Origin: Atopostipes sp043425375
GTDB taxonomy: Bacteria; Bacillota; Bacilli; Lactobacillales; Carnobacteriaceae_A
Reading direction: 5' to 3'
Length of the DNA: 9,149 bases
Assembly: GCA_043425375.1 (NCBI GenBank)
Contig: JBHWQC010000162.1
Location: 1 to 9,149 of the forward strand
Shown here one piece after another: positions 1 through 6,392 of the stretch. Both the position numbers and the translations under genes were made by a program. The number at the start of each line of letters is the position of its first letter. Position 1 is the stretch's first letter. The notes beneath the pieces were generated by a model that did not search any database, had not been told where the DNA came from, and worked only from the letters and a program-made list of their open reading frames with translations.

Positions 1-42
1 ACTTGTGGGAAGTAGATTTTGAAGCCAGTTAAAATTCAGCCT

Positions 43-276
43 TTAGTTTTTCCAATAGTCATTCGCCGCCGCTACCGTCTGAAAATGAATCGCAACCACT
101 TGCGATGCAAAAGTTAAACTGTCTGGATTATTTGCATACACTGGACGTAAATTTTTTCTCACTTCTGCATCCGGCTGCGTCATTCCCACAGCTTTGCGCG
201 CCAATACTACCGCTAAATCGTACCCTTCTTCAGGTGTGTCAGTGATTAGTGTCGGTAACCAAGTTTCATTTGTCAT
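43..276 (-). CDS. Small protein of unknown function, 77 aa
   Basis: I do not recognise this protein. The start is taken at the ATG at 276-274 because a near-perfect ribosome binding site (GAGGAGG) lies seven bases before it; an in-frame start 14 codons further upstream has no such site. The product is acidic to neutral, has no cysteine, no signal peptide and no evident membrane segment, and looks soluble and mainly helical (alanine- and valine-rich stretches near residues 21-31 and 55-70). It has three tryptophan or tyrosine-rich spots, including a DYWKN C-terminus. It is separated from thrS by a strong terminator and about 180 bases, so it is probably its own transcript or the start of one that continues beyond the window. 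That the gene is real is fairly secure from the ribosome binding site and intact frame; the function is unknown. Confidence 0.75.
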   Translation of the reverse strand: MTNETWLPTLITDTPEEGYDLAVVLARKAVGMTQPDAEVRKNLRPVYANNPDSLTFASQVVAIHFQTVAAANDYWKN

Positions 277-378
277 TGTGTTTCCTCCTCGTAAAAAGAT
301 ATTTTTCCATTTATACATTAGCAGAAAGCAGAATCTTTTAAATTGATCGAGGTCAAGTTTGATTTAAGACACTTTGGT

Positions 379-399
379 GAAGTTTGCTCAGCAAACTTC
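379..399. repeat. Perfect 9-bp inverted repeat with 3-base loop
   Basis: GAAGTTTGC and GCAAACTTC are exact inverted copies separated by TCA. The element lies between the thrS terminator and the leader of the small gene at 43-276. On the minus strand no T-run follows, so it is not an obvious terminator for thrS. On the plus strand it is followed by a pyrimidine-rich but interrupted stretch, and no plus-strand gene is seen to need it. It could be an operator for the downstream small gene or a weak second terminator. The structure is certain; the role is a guess. Confidence 0.5.
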
Positions 400-420
400 T
401 TCATCTTTCTCTTTCGCCAT

Positions 421-457
421 TTGAAAAAGCCTTTTGTCCGTAGACAAAAGGCTTTCT
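421..457 (-). terminator. Rho-independent terminator after thrS
   Basis: A perfect 13-bp stem (426-438 with 443-455) encloses a four-base loop. Read on the minus strand, the stem ends in a run of five T residues followed by C. This is the only strong intrinsic terminator between thrS and the small gene, and it lies about 170 bases beyond the thrS stop codon. The plus-strand side is also followed by a T-rich stretch, so it may work in both directions, although no plus-strand gene is seen nearby. Confidence 0.88.
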
Positions 458-466
458 CTTTGCTTT

Positions 467-627
467 TATTTGAGTGAAAAATTATTTTCACGTCATTTTT
501 TCGCTTTATTTACGTGAATATTTGTTTTGACTGCTAAATACTCTCAGCATTTACGCAAAAATTTATTTTCACTTAAATAGGATTAATTATTTAAGTGAAT
601 TTTTATTTTCACTTAAATCACTCTAAT
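467..627. repeat. Tandem array of four ~40-bp units, each an inverted pair
   Basis: Four degenerate units start at 467, 507, 548 and 588, with lengths of 40, 41, 40 and 40 bases. Each begins with a form of TATTTAMGTGAA and, 20 bases on, carries the inverse, a form of TTCACTTAAATA. The arms therefore alternate in orientation at almost exactly 20-base steps (467, 487, 507, 528, 548, 568, 588, 608). The last three arms are nearly perfect: 568-579 pairs over 12 bases with 588-599, and 588-599 also pairs over 11 bases with 608-618, so only one of the two hairpins can form at a time. The final unit covers the thrS stop codon (623-625). Middle units are eroded. The array is AT-rich and transcribed as the thrS 3' region. 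Possible roles are a protein-binding array, an RNA-stability element, or a decaying small repeat family. Confidence 0.8.
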
Positions 628-2554
628 TTTTCGTCGCTTCCTCGACTAAACTCGCTGAGAATTCGTCGCGATCAACGGAGACCGTTTTCTTCTCGCCGTA
701 TTTACGCACCGATAATTGGTTATCTTCAATTTCGTTATCACCAATGACGATTTGATAAGGAATTTTCATCGTTTGGGCTTCACGAATCTTGTAACCCATT
801 TTTTCGTTGCGCAAGTCTGATTCTACGCGCAGGCCTTTGGTTTTCATTTCACGAACGAGATCCATTACGACATCTCCGTGTGCTTCCTCATTGACCGGAA
901 TCACAACGGCTTGTGTGGGCGCCAGCCAGGTTGGGAAGGCACCTTTGTAGCGTTCCAGCAAGTAAGCAACGAAGCGCTCCATTGTTGAAACAATGCCGCG
1001 GTGAATGACGACTGGTCGGTGATCGTCTTTTCCATCTTCGCCAACGTATGTCAGGTCAAAACGCTCCGGCAGTAAGAAGTCAAGCTGAATTGTCGATAGC
1101 GTTTCTTCGTTTCCTAATGCAGTTTTGACTTGAACGTCTAATTTCGGTCCATAGAAAGCCGCTTCTCCGATGGCTTCTACATAATCAAGCTCTAAATCGT
1201 CCATCGCTTGTTTCAACATGGCTTCCGCATTTTCCCACATCGCATCGTCGTCGAAGTATTTTTCTTTATCTTCTGGATCACGGTAGCTTAGACGGAAATG
1301 ATACTCTTCAATCGCAAAGTCAGCATACACTTCTTGCAGCAAGCGCACTACCCGGTTGAACTCTTCTTTAATTTGATCGGGACGGACGAAGATATGAGCA
1401 TCATTTAGTGTCATTTCACGAACTCGTTGCAATCCGGAAAGTGCCCCTGATTTTTCGTAGCGGTGCATCATGCCCAGCTCCGCAATCCGTAACGGCAATT
1501 CCCGGTAGCTGTGGGTGTCATTTTTATAAATTAACATATGATGCGGGCAGTTCATTGGGCGCAGCACCAATTCTTCGCCGTCGCCCATATCCATCGGCGG
1601 GAACATGTCCTCATGGTAGTGATCCCAGTGGCCGGATGTTTTATACAACTCGGTGTCCGCCATAATCGGTGTGTAGACGTGGTCGTAGCCTAGGCTGATT
1701 TCTTTGTCGACAATGTAGCGCTCGATAGTGCGGCGAACCGTCGCCCCTTTTGGCAACCAAAACGGCAGCCCGGAACCGGCTTGTTGATCGATCATGAAAA
1801 TGTCGAGTTCTTTACCCAGTTTCCGATGGTCACGTTCCTTGGCTTCTTCCCGCATCTTTAAGTATTTTTTCAAATCTTTTTTATTGAAGAAAGCTGTTCC
1901 GTAGACTCGCTGCATCATTTTATTGTCGGCATCGCCGCGCCAGTAAGCCCCCGCCAGTGACAAGAGCTTAAAGACTTGCACTTTTCCGGTTGACTCCACA
2001 TGTACCCCACGACACAAGTCGGTGAAATCACCTTGCGTGTAAACCGTGATTTGCTCATCTGCCGGTAAGTCGTTGATCAGCTCGATTTTATACGGATCTG
2101 CTTGAAAAATATCTAGCGCCTCTTCTCGTGAAACTTCGCGGCGTTCGAAAGGATAGTTTGCTTTGACGATTTCCATCATTTCTTTCTCAATCGCCGGCAA
2201 GTCCTCTTCCGTTAGCTGTTCATCCATATCTGTATCGTAGTAAAAACCATTTTCAATCGTCGGCCCCACACCAAAGTTCACCTCCGGATGCAGACGTTTG
2301 ATGGCCTGAGCCATAATATGCGCCGCCGAGTGACGCAAGACCTCAAGCCCCTCGTCCATATCGTTGGTGATAATTTCAATCGCACCGTCTTCAGTGAGTG
2401 GACGCGTATAATCGACAAGCTTGCCATTGTATTTAGCAGCGATTCCCGCCTTTTGCAGACCTTTACCAATCGAGCCCGCCACATCTTTCGCCGTTGCTCC
2501 CTGGTCAAAGCCCCGTTCAGTCCCATCGGGTAGTGTAACAAGTATTTCTGCCAT
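623..2554 (-). CDS. thrS: Threonyl-tRNA synthetase
   Basis: ThrS joins threonine to tRNA-Thr in the cytoplasm, using ATP. The 643-residue length is normal for a full bacterial enzyme. An N-terminal TGS domain (about 1-63) is followed by the second additional (editing) domain, whose zinc-type ligands are seen as H75 and H79 in HSAAH and C181 and H185 in CRGVH. This domain removes mischarged serine. The class II core has C336 (RPMNCPHH), H387 (NDAHIF) and H518 (VIHRG), which match the active-site zinc ligands of the family. Motif 2 is near 363-380 and motif 3 near 523-535. The anticodon-binding domain runs from about 545 to the end. The ATG start has AAGGAG ten bases upstream. The gene follows a T-box leader, so expression should rise when uncharged tRNA-Thr accumulates. 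Confidence 0.98.
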   Translation of the reverse strand: MAEILVTLPDGTERGFDQGATAKDVAGSIGKGLQKAGIAAKYNGKLVDYTRPLTEDGAIEIITNDMDEGLEVLRHSAAHIMAQAIKRLHPEVNFGVGPTIENGFYYDTDMDEQLTEEDLPAIEKEMMEIVKANYPFERREVSREEALDIFQADPYKIELINDLPADEQITVYTQGDFTDLCRGVHVESTGKVQVFKLLSLAGAYWRGDADNKMMQRVYGTAFFNKKDLKKYLKMREEAKERDHRKLGKELDIFMIDQQAGSGLPFWLPKGATVRRTIERYIVDKEISLGYDHVYTPIMADTELYKTSGHWDHYHEDMFPPMDMGDGEELVLRPMNCPHHMLIYKNDTHSYRELPLRIAELGMMHRYEKSGALSGLQRVREMTLNDAHIFVRPDQIKEEFNRVVRLLQEVYADFAIEEYHFRLSYRDPEDKEKYFDDDAMWENAEAMLKQAMDDLELDYVEAIGEAAFYGPKLDVQVKTALGNEETLSTIQLDFLLPERFDLTYVGEDGKDDHRPVVIHRGIVSTMERFVAYLLERYKGAFPTWLAPTQAVVIPVNEEAHGDVVMDLVREMKTKGLRVESDLRNEKMGYKIREAQTMKIPYQIVIGDNEIEDNQLSVRKYGEKKTVSVDRDEFSASLVEEATKN

Positions 2555-2584
2555 GATTTTATTTCTCCTTTTCTTTTTCTTCGA

Positions 2585-2780
2585 AAATAAGTGCTAGTGA
2601 GTGAATTCAATCTTCTTGCGTTTATATAAATAATTTACACGAACGTGAGACGCTTCTTGTGTTCACATAAATAAATTATAGCGTAGTTAAACGCTCCAAC
2701 TTCGCTATAAACAAATTACAGCCGGGTTAGACGCTCCAATTTCGTTATAAATAATTTACAACGGGATTGGACCCTATAAA
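2585..2780. repeat. Degenerate ~40-bp tandem repeat array in the thrS 5' leader
   Basis: On the plus strand, units begin with a form of TATAAATAAATTACA at 2625, 2666, 2706 and 2746 and continue into a form of GGGTTAGACGCTCCAA. The central two are 40 bases each, and the one at 2625 is 41. The unit at 2746 is shortened to about 29 bases and runs into the T-run of the T-box terminator. A more eroded copy can be followed back to about 2585, where CTTCTTGCGTT matches CTTCTTGTGTT of the next unit. Each unit carries a short palindrome of the TAAATAATTTA type, and the copy at 2677-2709 has 7-bp arms (TATAGCG and CGCTATA). The array fills most of the unusually long gap (about 220 bases) between the T-box terminator and thrS, so it is in the thrS mRNA leader after read-through. 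Its function is unknown. Confidence 0.75.
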
Positions 2781-2830
2781 GACAAAAAATCCCATTAGAT
2801 GCATTTATTTTACATAAATGACCTAATGGG
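2778..2830 (-). terminator. T-box regulated terminator of the thrS leader
   Basis: On the minus strand CCCATTAG (from 2830) pairs with CTAATGGG (ending at 2791), and inner CATTTAT pairs with ATAAATG around a GTAAA loop. This gives a stem of about 17 bp with one bulge. A T-rich run with six consecutive T residues follows. The 5' arm overlaps CCC at 2830-2828, which can instead pair with GGG at the start of the T-box sequence. Antiterminator and terminator are therefore mutually exclusive, as expected for this switch. Confidence 0.93.
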
Positions 2831-3057
2831 ACGTTCCATTCAACGTGGTTCCACCCAACTTTAAAAATGATCAACAAAAATTGACCAATTTCAACTCGTT
2901 TACTTGATAACGCCAAGTGGGCGGTTAATTTATGATTCATTAACTCTCGAAAGGGGTCAGTGAAGAATTGTTTTGGAAAACTCTCATCGACTGTTTTCTT
3001 TTCTGTAAAACAAAGACCTTCAAAGGTGTCTTTCTCAATGATTTTTCGATTCAACTA
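2778..3057 (-). promoter_or_regulatory. T-box riboswitch (tRNA-Thr sensing leader)
   Basis: The conserved T-box sequence GGGTGGAACCACG lies at 2856-2844 on the minus strand, just before the switchable terminator. Its UGGA bulge would pair with the 3' end of an uncharged tRNA whose discriminator base is U. GGG (2856-2854) can pair with CCC (2830-2828), and ACG with CGT (2833-2831), to form the antiterminator. A Stem I can be drawn: CATT at 3040 with AATG at 2941, AAAG at 3033 with CTTT at 2953, and TGAAG at 3022 with CTTCA at 2965. The resulting internal loop holds ACC (2957-2955), a threonine codon and likely specifier, with ACT at 2961-2959 as an alternative. Stem I is poor in the usual conserved loop motifs, so its fold is less certain than the T-box itself. 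The reading frame spanning this leader is spurious. Confidence 0.93.
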
Positions 3058-3062
3058 GTTAT

Positions 3063-3091
3063 AAGATACCACTTTTCATGAAGCCTTGCAA
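3063..3091 (-). promoter_or_regulatory. Sigma-A type promoter for the thrS T-box leader
   Basis: The -35 box TTGCAA (3091-3086) and -10 box TATCTT (3068-3063) are separated by exactly 17 bases. The predicted start of transcription near 3056 lies just ahead of the first helix of the T-box leader. The -35 box is only about 11 bases after the stop codon of the GtrA-family gene. No terminator separates them, so transcripts from upstream may also enter the T-box and be stopped there. Confidence 0.8.
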
Positions 3092-3102
3092 ATCCTTTTT
3101 CA

Positions 3103-3489
3103 TTAAAAGATAAATTTTTTCTGAATGAAATAGTCCACAAAAAACAAGGTGGCATCCACCGCCATTTTAATCAAGGTTTCATTCCAGCCGATTAAACTAT
3201 AAATCCCTGACACCAACAGCCCCGATCCGAACATATCAATAACGGCTAAGGTCATATATTTGGCGAAAGGCAGCTTCCGCTCGTCATTGTCTTTAAACAC
3301 TACGCGCGCGTTGATGTTGTAGTTGACGAGAATTGCGAAAATGCGGGCGATAATCGTCGAAATCATAATGTAGCCGGTGACTTGCCCTCTTAGAAAATAA
3401 GTCAATACCCAAAACAACCCTAAATCAACAACCGTACCAGTGAGTGAGGAGGCGGTGAATTTGATAAACTCGACCAGTCTATTCTTCAT
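3103..3489 (-). CDS. GtrA-family small membrane protein
   Basis: This 128-residue protein has four hydrophobic segments, roughly at residues 8-33, 36-57, 77-100 and 105-124. A basic, asparagine-rich connection between the second and third (NYNINARVVFK) is characteristic of the GtrA family, and the C-terminus is charged (IQKKFIF). GtrA-like proteins are thought to act in the membrane in moving or handling lipid-linked sugars for cell-surface polysaccharides, teichoic acids or glycosylation; the exact substrate cannot be inferred here. The ATG overlaps the end of dnaI by 11 bases and has no good ribosome binding site, suggesting translation coupled to dnaI. No glycosyltransferase partner is nearby. 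Its position between dnaI and thrS is where Bacillus subtilis carries ytxC, to which it shows no resemblance I can see. Confidence 0.88.
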   Translation of the reverse strand: MKNRLVEFIKFTASSLTGTVVDLGLFWVLTYFLRGQVTGYIMISTIIARIFAILVNYNINARVVFKDNDERKLPFAKYMTLAVIDMFGSGLLVSGIYSLIGWNETLIKMAVDATLFFVDYFIQKKFIF

Positions 3490-4405
3490 TGCGGCGGTTG
3501 CGACCAGAAACCTCGACCGCTTCAGCTAAAAACTTCACGCGTTCAAGGATTCGTGCCGCTTTCAGCGGACTGGCTTCTCCTTTTTGATTCATGGTCAAGT
3601 GCTCTTTTAACTCTTTCAAATCAAAGTTTGAGCTAAAGAGTGTGGGCAAGGCATTTTGCATCCGGTACTGCAAAATAACGCCTAAAATATCGTCCCGAAT
3701 CCAGTCCGTTTGATATTCAGCACCGATGTCGTCCAGCATCAAAATGGGGGTTGTTTTATAGGCTTCTAATTTTTCACTGGTTGTAGAATCGCCAACTGAG
3801 CTGCGCATTTCCGTCGCGAATGTCGGGTAATGGACAATCGTTGACGAATAACCAAAGGTAGAGAGTTGATGAGCTATGGCGCCGAGTAGATACGTTTTGC
3901 CTACTCCAAACGCTCCATATAAGTAAAGCCCTTTATGGAAAGCATCGGGATCGGCGATATAACTTTCGACAAATTGAATCGCCCGTTCTAAAGCTTCGCG
4001 CCGGCCATGGGTGCCTTCATATGCGGTAAAAGTTGCTTCTTTAATATCTTTGGGCATATAAACCGAACGGATGCGCCGCTTCAAGTCTTCTTGCGCCCGT
4101 TTATGCATATGGTCGGCAGTCGCGACATAGGTTACTTCGATTCGTTTATTGTTGATAATTAATTGGGGCGTATAGCCGGGCATCAGCTGCCCTTCGCCTT
4201 TTTTAGCTTTTTCTTTTTCAACAACAAATTCATACAAAGAAGCGGCACTGCGCTCGACCGCTTCTGAGGTCAAGACGTCTTGATGGTTTTGAATAAATTC
4301 AAGCACTTCTTTATCTTGTAAGGCTTGATTGATCAAACTTTCAAATTTACTCCGCATTTCATGGGAGCTGGTCATTTTTTCTAAGTAATCAGAGATACTT
4401 TCCAT
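3479..4405 (-). CDS. dnaI: Primosomal protein DnaI (helicase loader)
   Basis: DnaI is the AAA+ ATPase that loads the replicative helicase (DnaC in Bacillus terms) at origins and restart sites, working with DnaB and DnaD. The 308-residue length is typical. The helicase-interacting N-terminal domain covers about 1-100. The ATPase domain has Walker A GAFGVGKT (164-171), Walker B ILMLDD (221-226), sensor 1 SSN (258-260) and conserved arginines in AARILERV (283-290). The protein contains no cysteine, so the zinc site known in the N-terminal domain of the Bacillus subtilis protein is absent. The start codon overlaps the dnaB stop by one base (TAATG), with GGAGG seven bases upstream, so the two are probably translationally coupled. 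The 3' end overlaps the GtrA-family gene. Confidence 0.96.
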   Translation of the reverse strand: MESISDYLEKMTSSHEMRSKFESLINQALQDKEVLEFIQNHQDVLTSEAVERSAASLYEFVVEKEKAKKGEGQLMPGYTPQLIINNKRIEVTYVATADHMHKRAQEDLKRRIRSVYMPKDIKEATFTAYEGTHGRREALERAIQFVESYIADPDAFHKGLYLYGAFGVGKTYLLGAIAHQLSTFGYSSTIVHYPTFATEMRSSVGDSTTSEKLEAYKTTPILMLDDIGAEYQTDWIRDDILGVILQYRMQNALPTLFSSNFDLKELKEHLTMNQKGEASPLKAARILERVKFLAEAVEVSGRNRRNEE

Positions 4406-5841
4406 TAATTATCCTCCTTCTCTTGCCGTAATTTGCGCAGACGATCCAGTCGCTCTTGAATCGATTCGGCTTGTTGATCAGAAATGACTTGATCATCTGA
4501 GGCGGTATTTTTATTCGTGTCTTTGGCCCAATTTGGCAGTTTTTCTTTTTGCACCGGGCGGCGGTTGTAATTGGAATAATTGCTATAATTGCGTCGATTT
4601 TGCCCTTGGCTTTTGGGCGCTTGGGTGCTCGTATCAATGCTTTTAATTCGCTCCATCGCATCTTCAGCAGTATGAACCCCATTTTGGGACCATTCATTGG
4701 CAATTTTTAATGTATAATTTTTATCTAGCGTTGGATTGTTGTTGTACATTAAAATGTAGTACATTAACAAATTGATGACTTCTTTTCTTAAAGGCGATTG
4801 TTCAACCAGATCTTTCAAAACATAGCGTTCAGGCTGACCAACAAAGCCATTTTTTTGCTTTTTGATGGCCTCCAAATATTTAACCGGTGCGGCGTTTTTT
4901 GCATGTTTGATGATGGCAATTTCTTCGGCAGTAAAGCCTTTTTCTCGCAGCGGTTCATCGACGGCTTGCTCAACCGCTTGAGTAGATTGGGTTTTCAGCT
5001 GGTAGGCTTTTTGCTGATTGGCATAGCGAATCTCCATATTGCGCGCCATTTTTTTTGGATTTACTTTGCCGCTGTGCACATCCGCACTCTCCAGTATTAA
5101 CTGCTGCATAGTCAGCTCATCTATGCCGTAAATAACATGGTAAGTGTACATCAGTTCTTTAACTTCTTTCGTAAAACTGTCTTGGTCAACGAAATGCTTA
5201 TTAAGTCCTTGTTTGAAAAAATCATAATCAAAGGATTTGATTTGGTCAATAGTTTTTGTAAGGCGCGAGCGCTTTTTTTGCGTGTCAAACGGCATAAAAT
5301 CAGTTTGACTTAATTGGCTGGTATTCTCAAAATCAAAGTGGTAAACATCGATAAAAGAGCGCGTCGTTTCTTCATAGCCTTCTTTACTAGCAGGCTCAGA
5401 TAAGAGTCCGCGCATTTCTTCCTCAAACAAGCGTTGGCCAATTTTTTCTGCAAGCAAGGTGCGCAAAAGACTGTCTTTAAAAAACTCTTCTGCGGTCATA
5501 GGGGCGACGATTTCATAAATATACTTGCCCTTTTCTGCTTTAGCGCGGTAAATACCTAAAAGGCCTATGCCTTCCAGTTTAATGCGCGCATGAAAAAAAT
5601 CGGGAATGCCGATATCGAGTTTACGTAAAAGCTCTGACACCGTTGTTTGTTTTTTGGTGTTTTGAAAATCCAAAGATGCAAATAAATTCATATAAAAAGT
5701 ATAAGCCGGCGCCCCGATTAAGGGCTGGTACAATTTAGTCAAGACATGCACATCTTTCATCGTCAAAGCATCAAGCGACTCGACTTGTATCTCATCTTTG
5801 GGATCAATATGCTGCCAGGGGTAATTCGTCAAGGTGTACAT
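4405..5841 (-). CDS. dnaB: Replication initiation and membrane attachment protein DnaB
   Basis: This is the Gram-positive DnaB (DnaB/DnaD family), not the helicase. It works with DnaD at the origin and at restarting forks to recruit the DnaI-helicase complex, and links the origin region to the membrane. The 478-residue length fits. The N-terminal winged-helix-like part (about 1-120, PWQHIDPKDEI near the start) is followed by helical regions. The second DnaB/DnaD domain near 340-402 contains the recognisable LMYYILMYNNN and YTLKIANEW...AEDAMERIK pattern. A low-complexity linker rich in N, Y, S and R (about 411-428) precedes a charged tail that ends in a short coiled-coil-like segment. The annotated ATG lies only one base from a strong AAAGGAGG; a TTG three codons in is better spaced and may be the true start. 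It sits 18 bases after nrdR and is coupled to dnaI. Confidence 0.95.
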   Translation of the reverse strand: MYTLTNYPWQHIDPKDEIQVESLDALTMKDVHVLTKLYQPLIGAPAYTFYMNLFASLDFQNTKKQTTVSELLRKLDIGIPDFFHARIKLEGIGLLGIYRAKAEKGKYIYEIVAPMTAEEFFKDSLLRTLLAEKIGQRLFEEEMRGLLSEPASKEGYEETTRSFIDVYHFDFENTSQLSQTDFMPFDTQKKRSRLTKTIDQIKSFDYDFFKQGLNKHFVDQDSFTKEVKELMYTYHVIYGIDELTMQQLILESADVHSGKVNPKKMARNMEIRYANQQKAYQLKTQSTQAVEQAVDEPLREKGFTAEEIAIIKHAKNAAPVKYLEAIKKQKNGFVGQPERYVLKDLVEQSPLRKEVINLLMYYILMYNNNPTLDKNYTLKIANEWSQNGVHTAEDAMERIKSIDTSTQAPKSQGQNRRNYSNYSNYNRRPVQKEKLPNWAKDTNKNTASDDQVISDQQAESIQERLDRLRKLRQEKEDN

Positions 5842-5842
5842 G

Positions 5843-5850
5843 CCTCCTTT
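5843..5850 (-). promoter_or_regulatory. dnaB ribosome binding site with unusual spacing
   Basis: AAAGGAGG ends one base before the ATG at 5841-5839, far closer than the usual five to nine bases. The in-frame TTG at 5832-5830 is ten bases away. This favours the TTG, or a mixed start, and would shorten DnaB by three residues. Confidence 0.65.
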
Positions 5851-5859
5851 CTTTTTTGT

Positions 5860-6357
5860 CTACTCTTTCAGGTCTTTATTTTGACGGGAAAGGTCTTGGT
5901 CTTCTTTTTTGTGGCCTAAATTTTTCATCTCTTCCATAAATACATCGATGTCTTGGAATTGGCGGTAGACGCTGGCAAAGCGAATGTAAGCGACGTCGTC
6001 AATTTGGGCCAGCTCGTCCATCACGTATTCGCCGATTGCCTCGGATTCGATTTCGCGCACACCGGTGTCGCGAATCTGCGCTTCAATACGGCTGACGAGA
6101 TCTTCTTGTTCTTGGGCGGAAAAGGGGCGCTTTTCAAAAGCCCGGTGCACACCGCGCAAAATTTTAGAGCGGTCGAATTCTTCGCGGTCGCCGTTTTTCT
6201 TAACAACCAAAAGCGGTGTGGCTTCTACACGCTCGTAGGTGGTGAAGCGGTAATTGCATTGTTCACACTCGCGACGACGGCGGATGGATTTGGCATCATC
6301 GGCCGGCCGACTGTCGATCACCCGGCTGCCATTGTAGGCACATCGTGGGCATCTCAT
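5860..6357 (-). CDS. nrdR: Transcriptional repressor NrdR
   Basis: NrdR senses ATP/dATP and represses ribonucleotide reductase genes by binding paired NrdR boxes. The start is set at the ATG at 6357 because the family begins MRCPxC and an AAAGGA site lies about nine bases upstream; 12 further residues upstream in frame are not family-like. The 165-residue product has a zinc ribbon with C3, C6, C31 and C34, then an ATP-cone domain (about 46-136) with the KKNGDREEFDRSKI signature. The C-terminal tail (from about 148) is short, charged and lysine/aspartate-rich, making the protein slightly longer than typical family members. It heads a likely nrdR-dnaB-dnaI-GtrA transcript from its own promoter, which ties nucleotide-pool sensing to replication initiation genes. 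No clear NrdR box is seen in its own promoter. Confidence 0.96.
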   Translation of the reverse strand: MRCPRCAYNGSRVIDSRPADDAKSIRRRRECEQCNYRFTTYERVEATPLLVVKKNGDREEFDRSKILRGVHRAFEKRPFSAQEQEDLVSRIEAQIRDTGVREIESEAIGEYVMDELAQIDDVAYIRFASVYRQFQDIDVFMEEMKNLGHKKEDQDLSRQNKDLKE

Positions 6358-6392
6358 TCTAATCAGTCCTTTTCTGTCTCTTCTTGTCCCCA

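Noticed and set aside
310..355. Possible promoter for the small gene (TTGACC near 355-350, TATAAA at 315-310)
   Set aside because: The two boxes are about 35 bases apart and neither has a good partner at 16-18 bases, so no promoter is called.
467..627. CRISPR array as an explanation of the 40-base periodicity
   Set aside because: The periodic element is a continuous degenerate tandem repeat of alternating arms, without conserved repeats separated by unique spacers of protospacer size, and there are no cas genes.
2278..2610. Minus-strand frame overlapping the thrS start
   Set aside because: It is a frame-shifted reading of thrS; the thrS frame has the domain motifs and ribosome binding site.
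2716..3054. Open frame of 112 codons on the minus strand upstream of thrS
   Set aside because: It spans the T-box leader, its terminator and the repeat array, starts with TTG without a ribosome binding site, and encodes nothing family-like.
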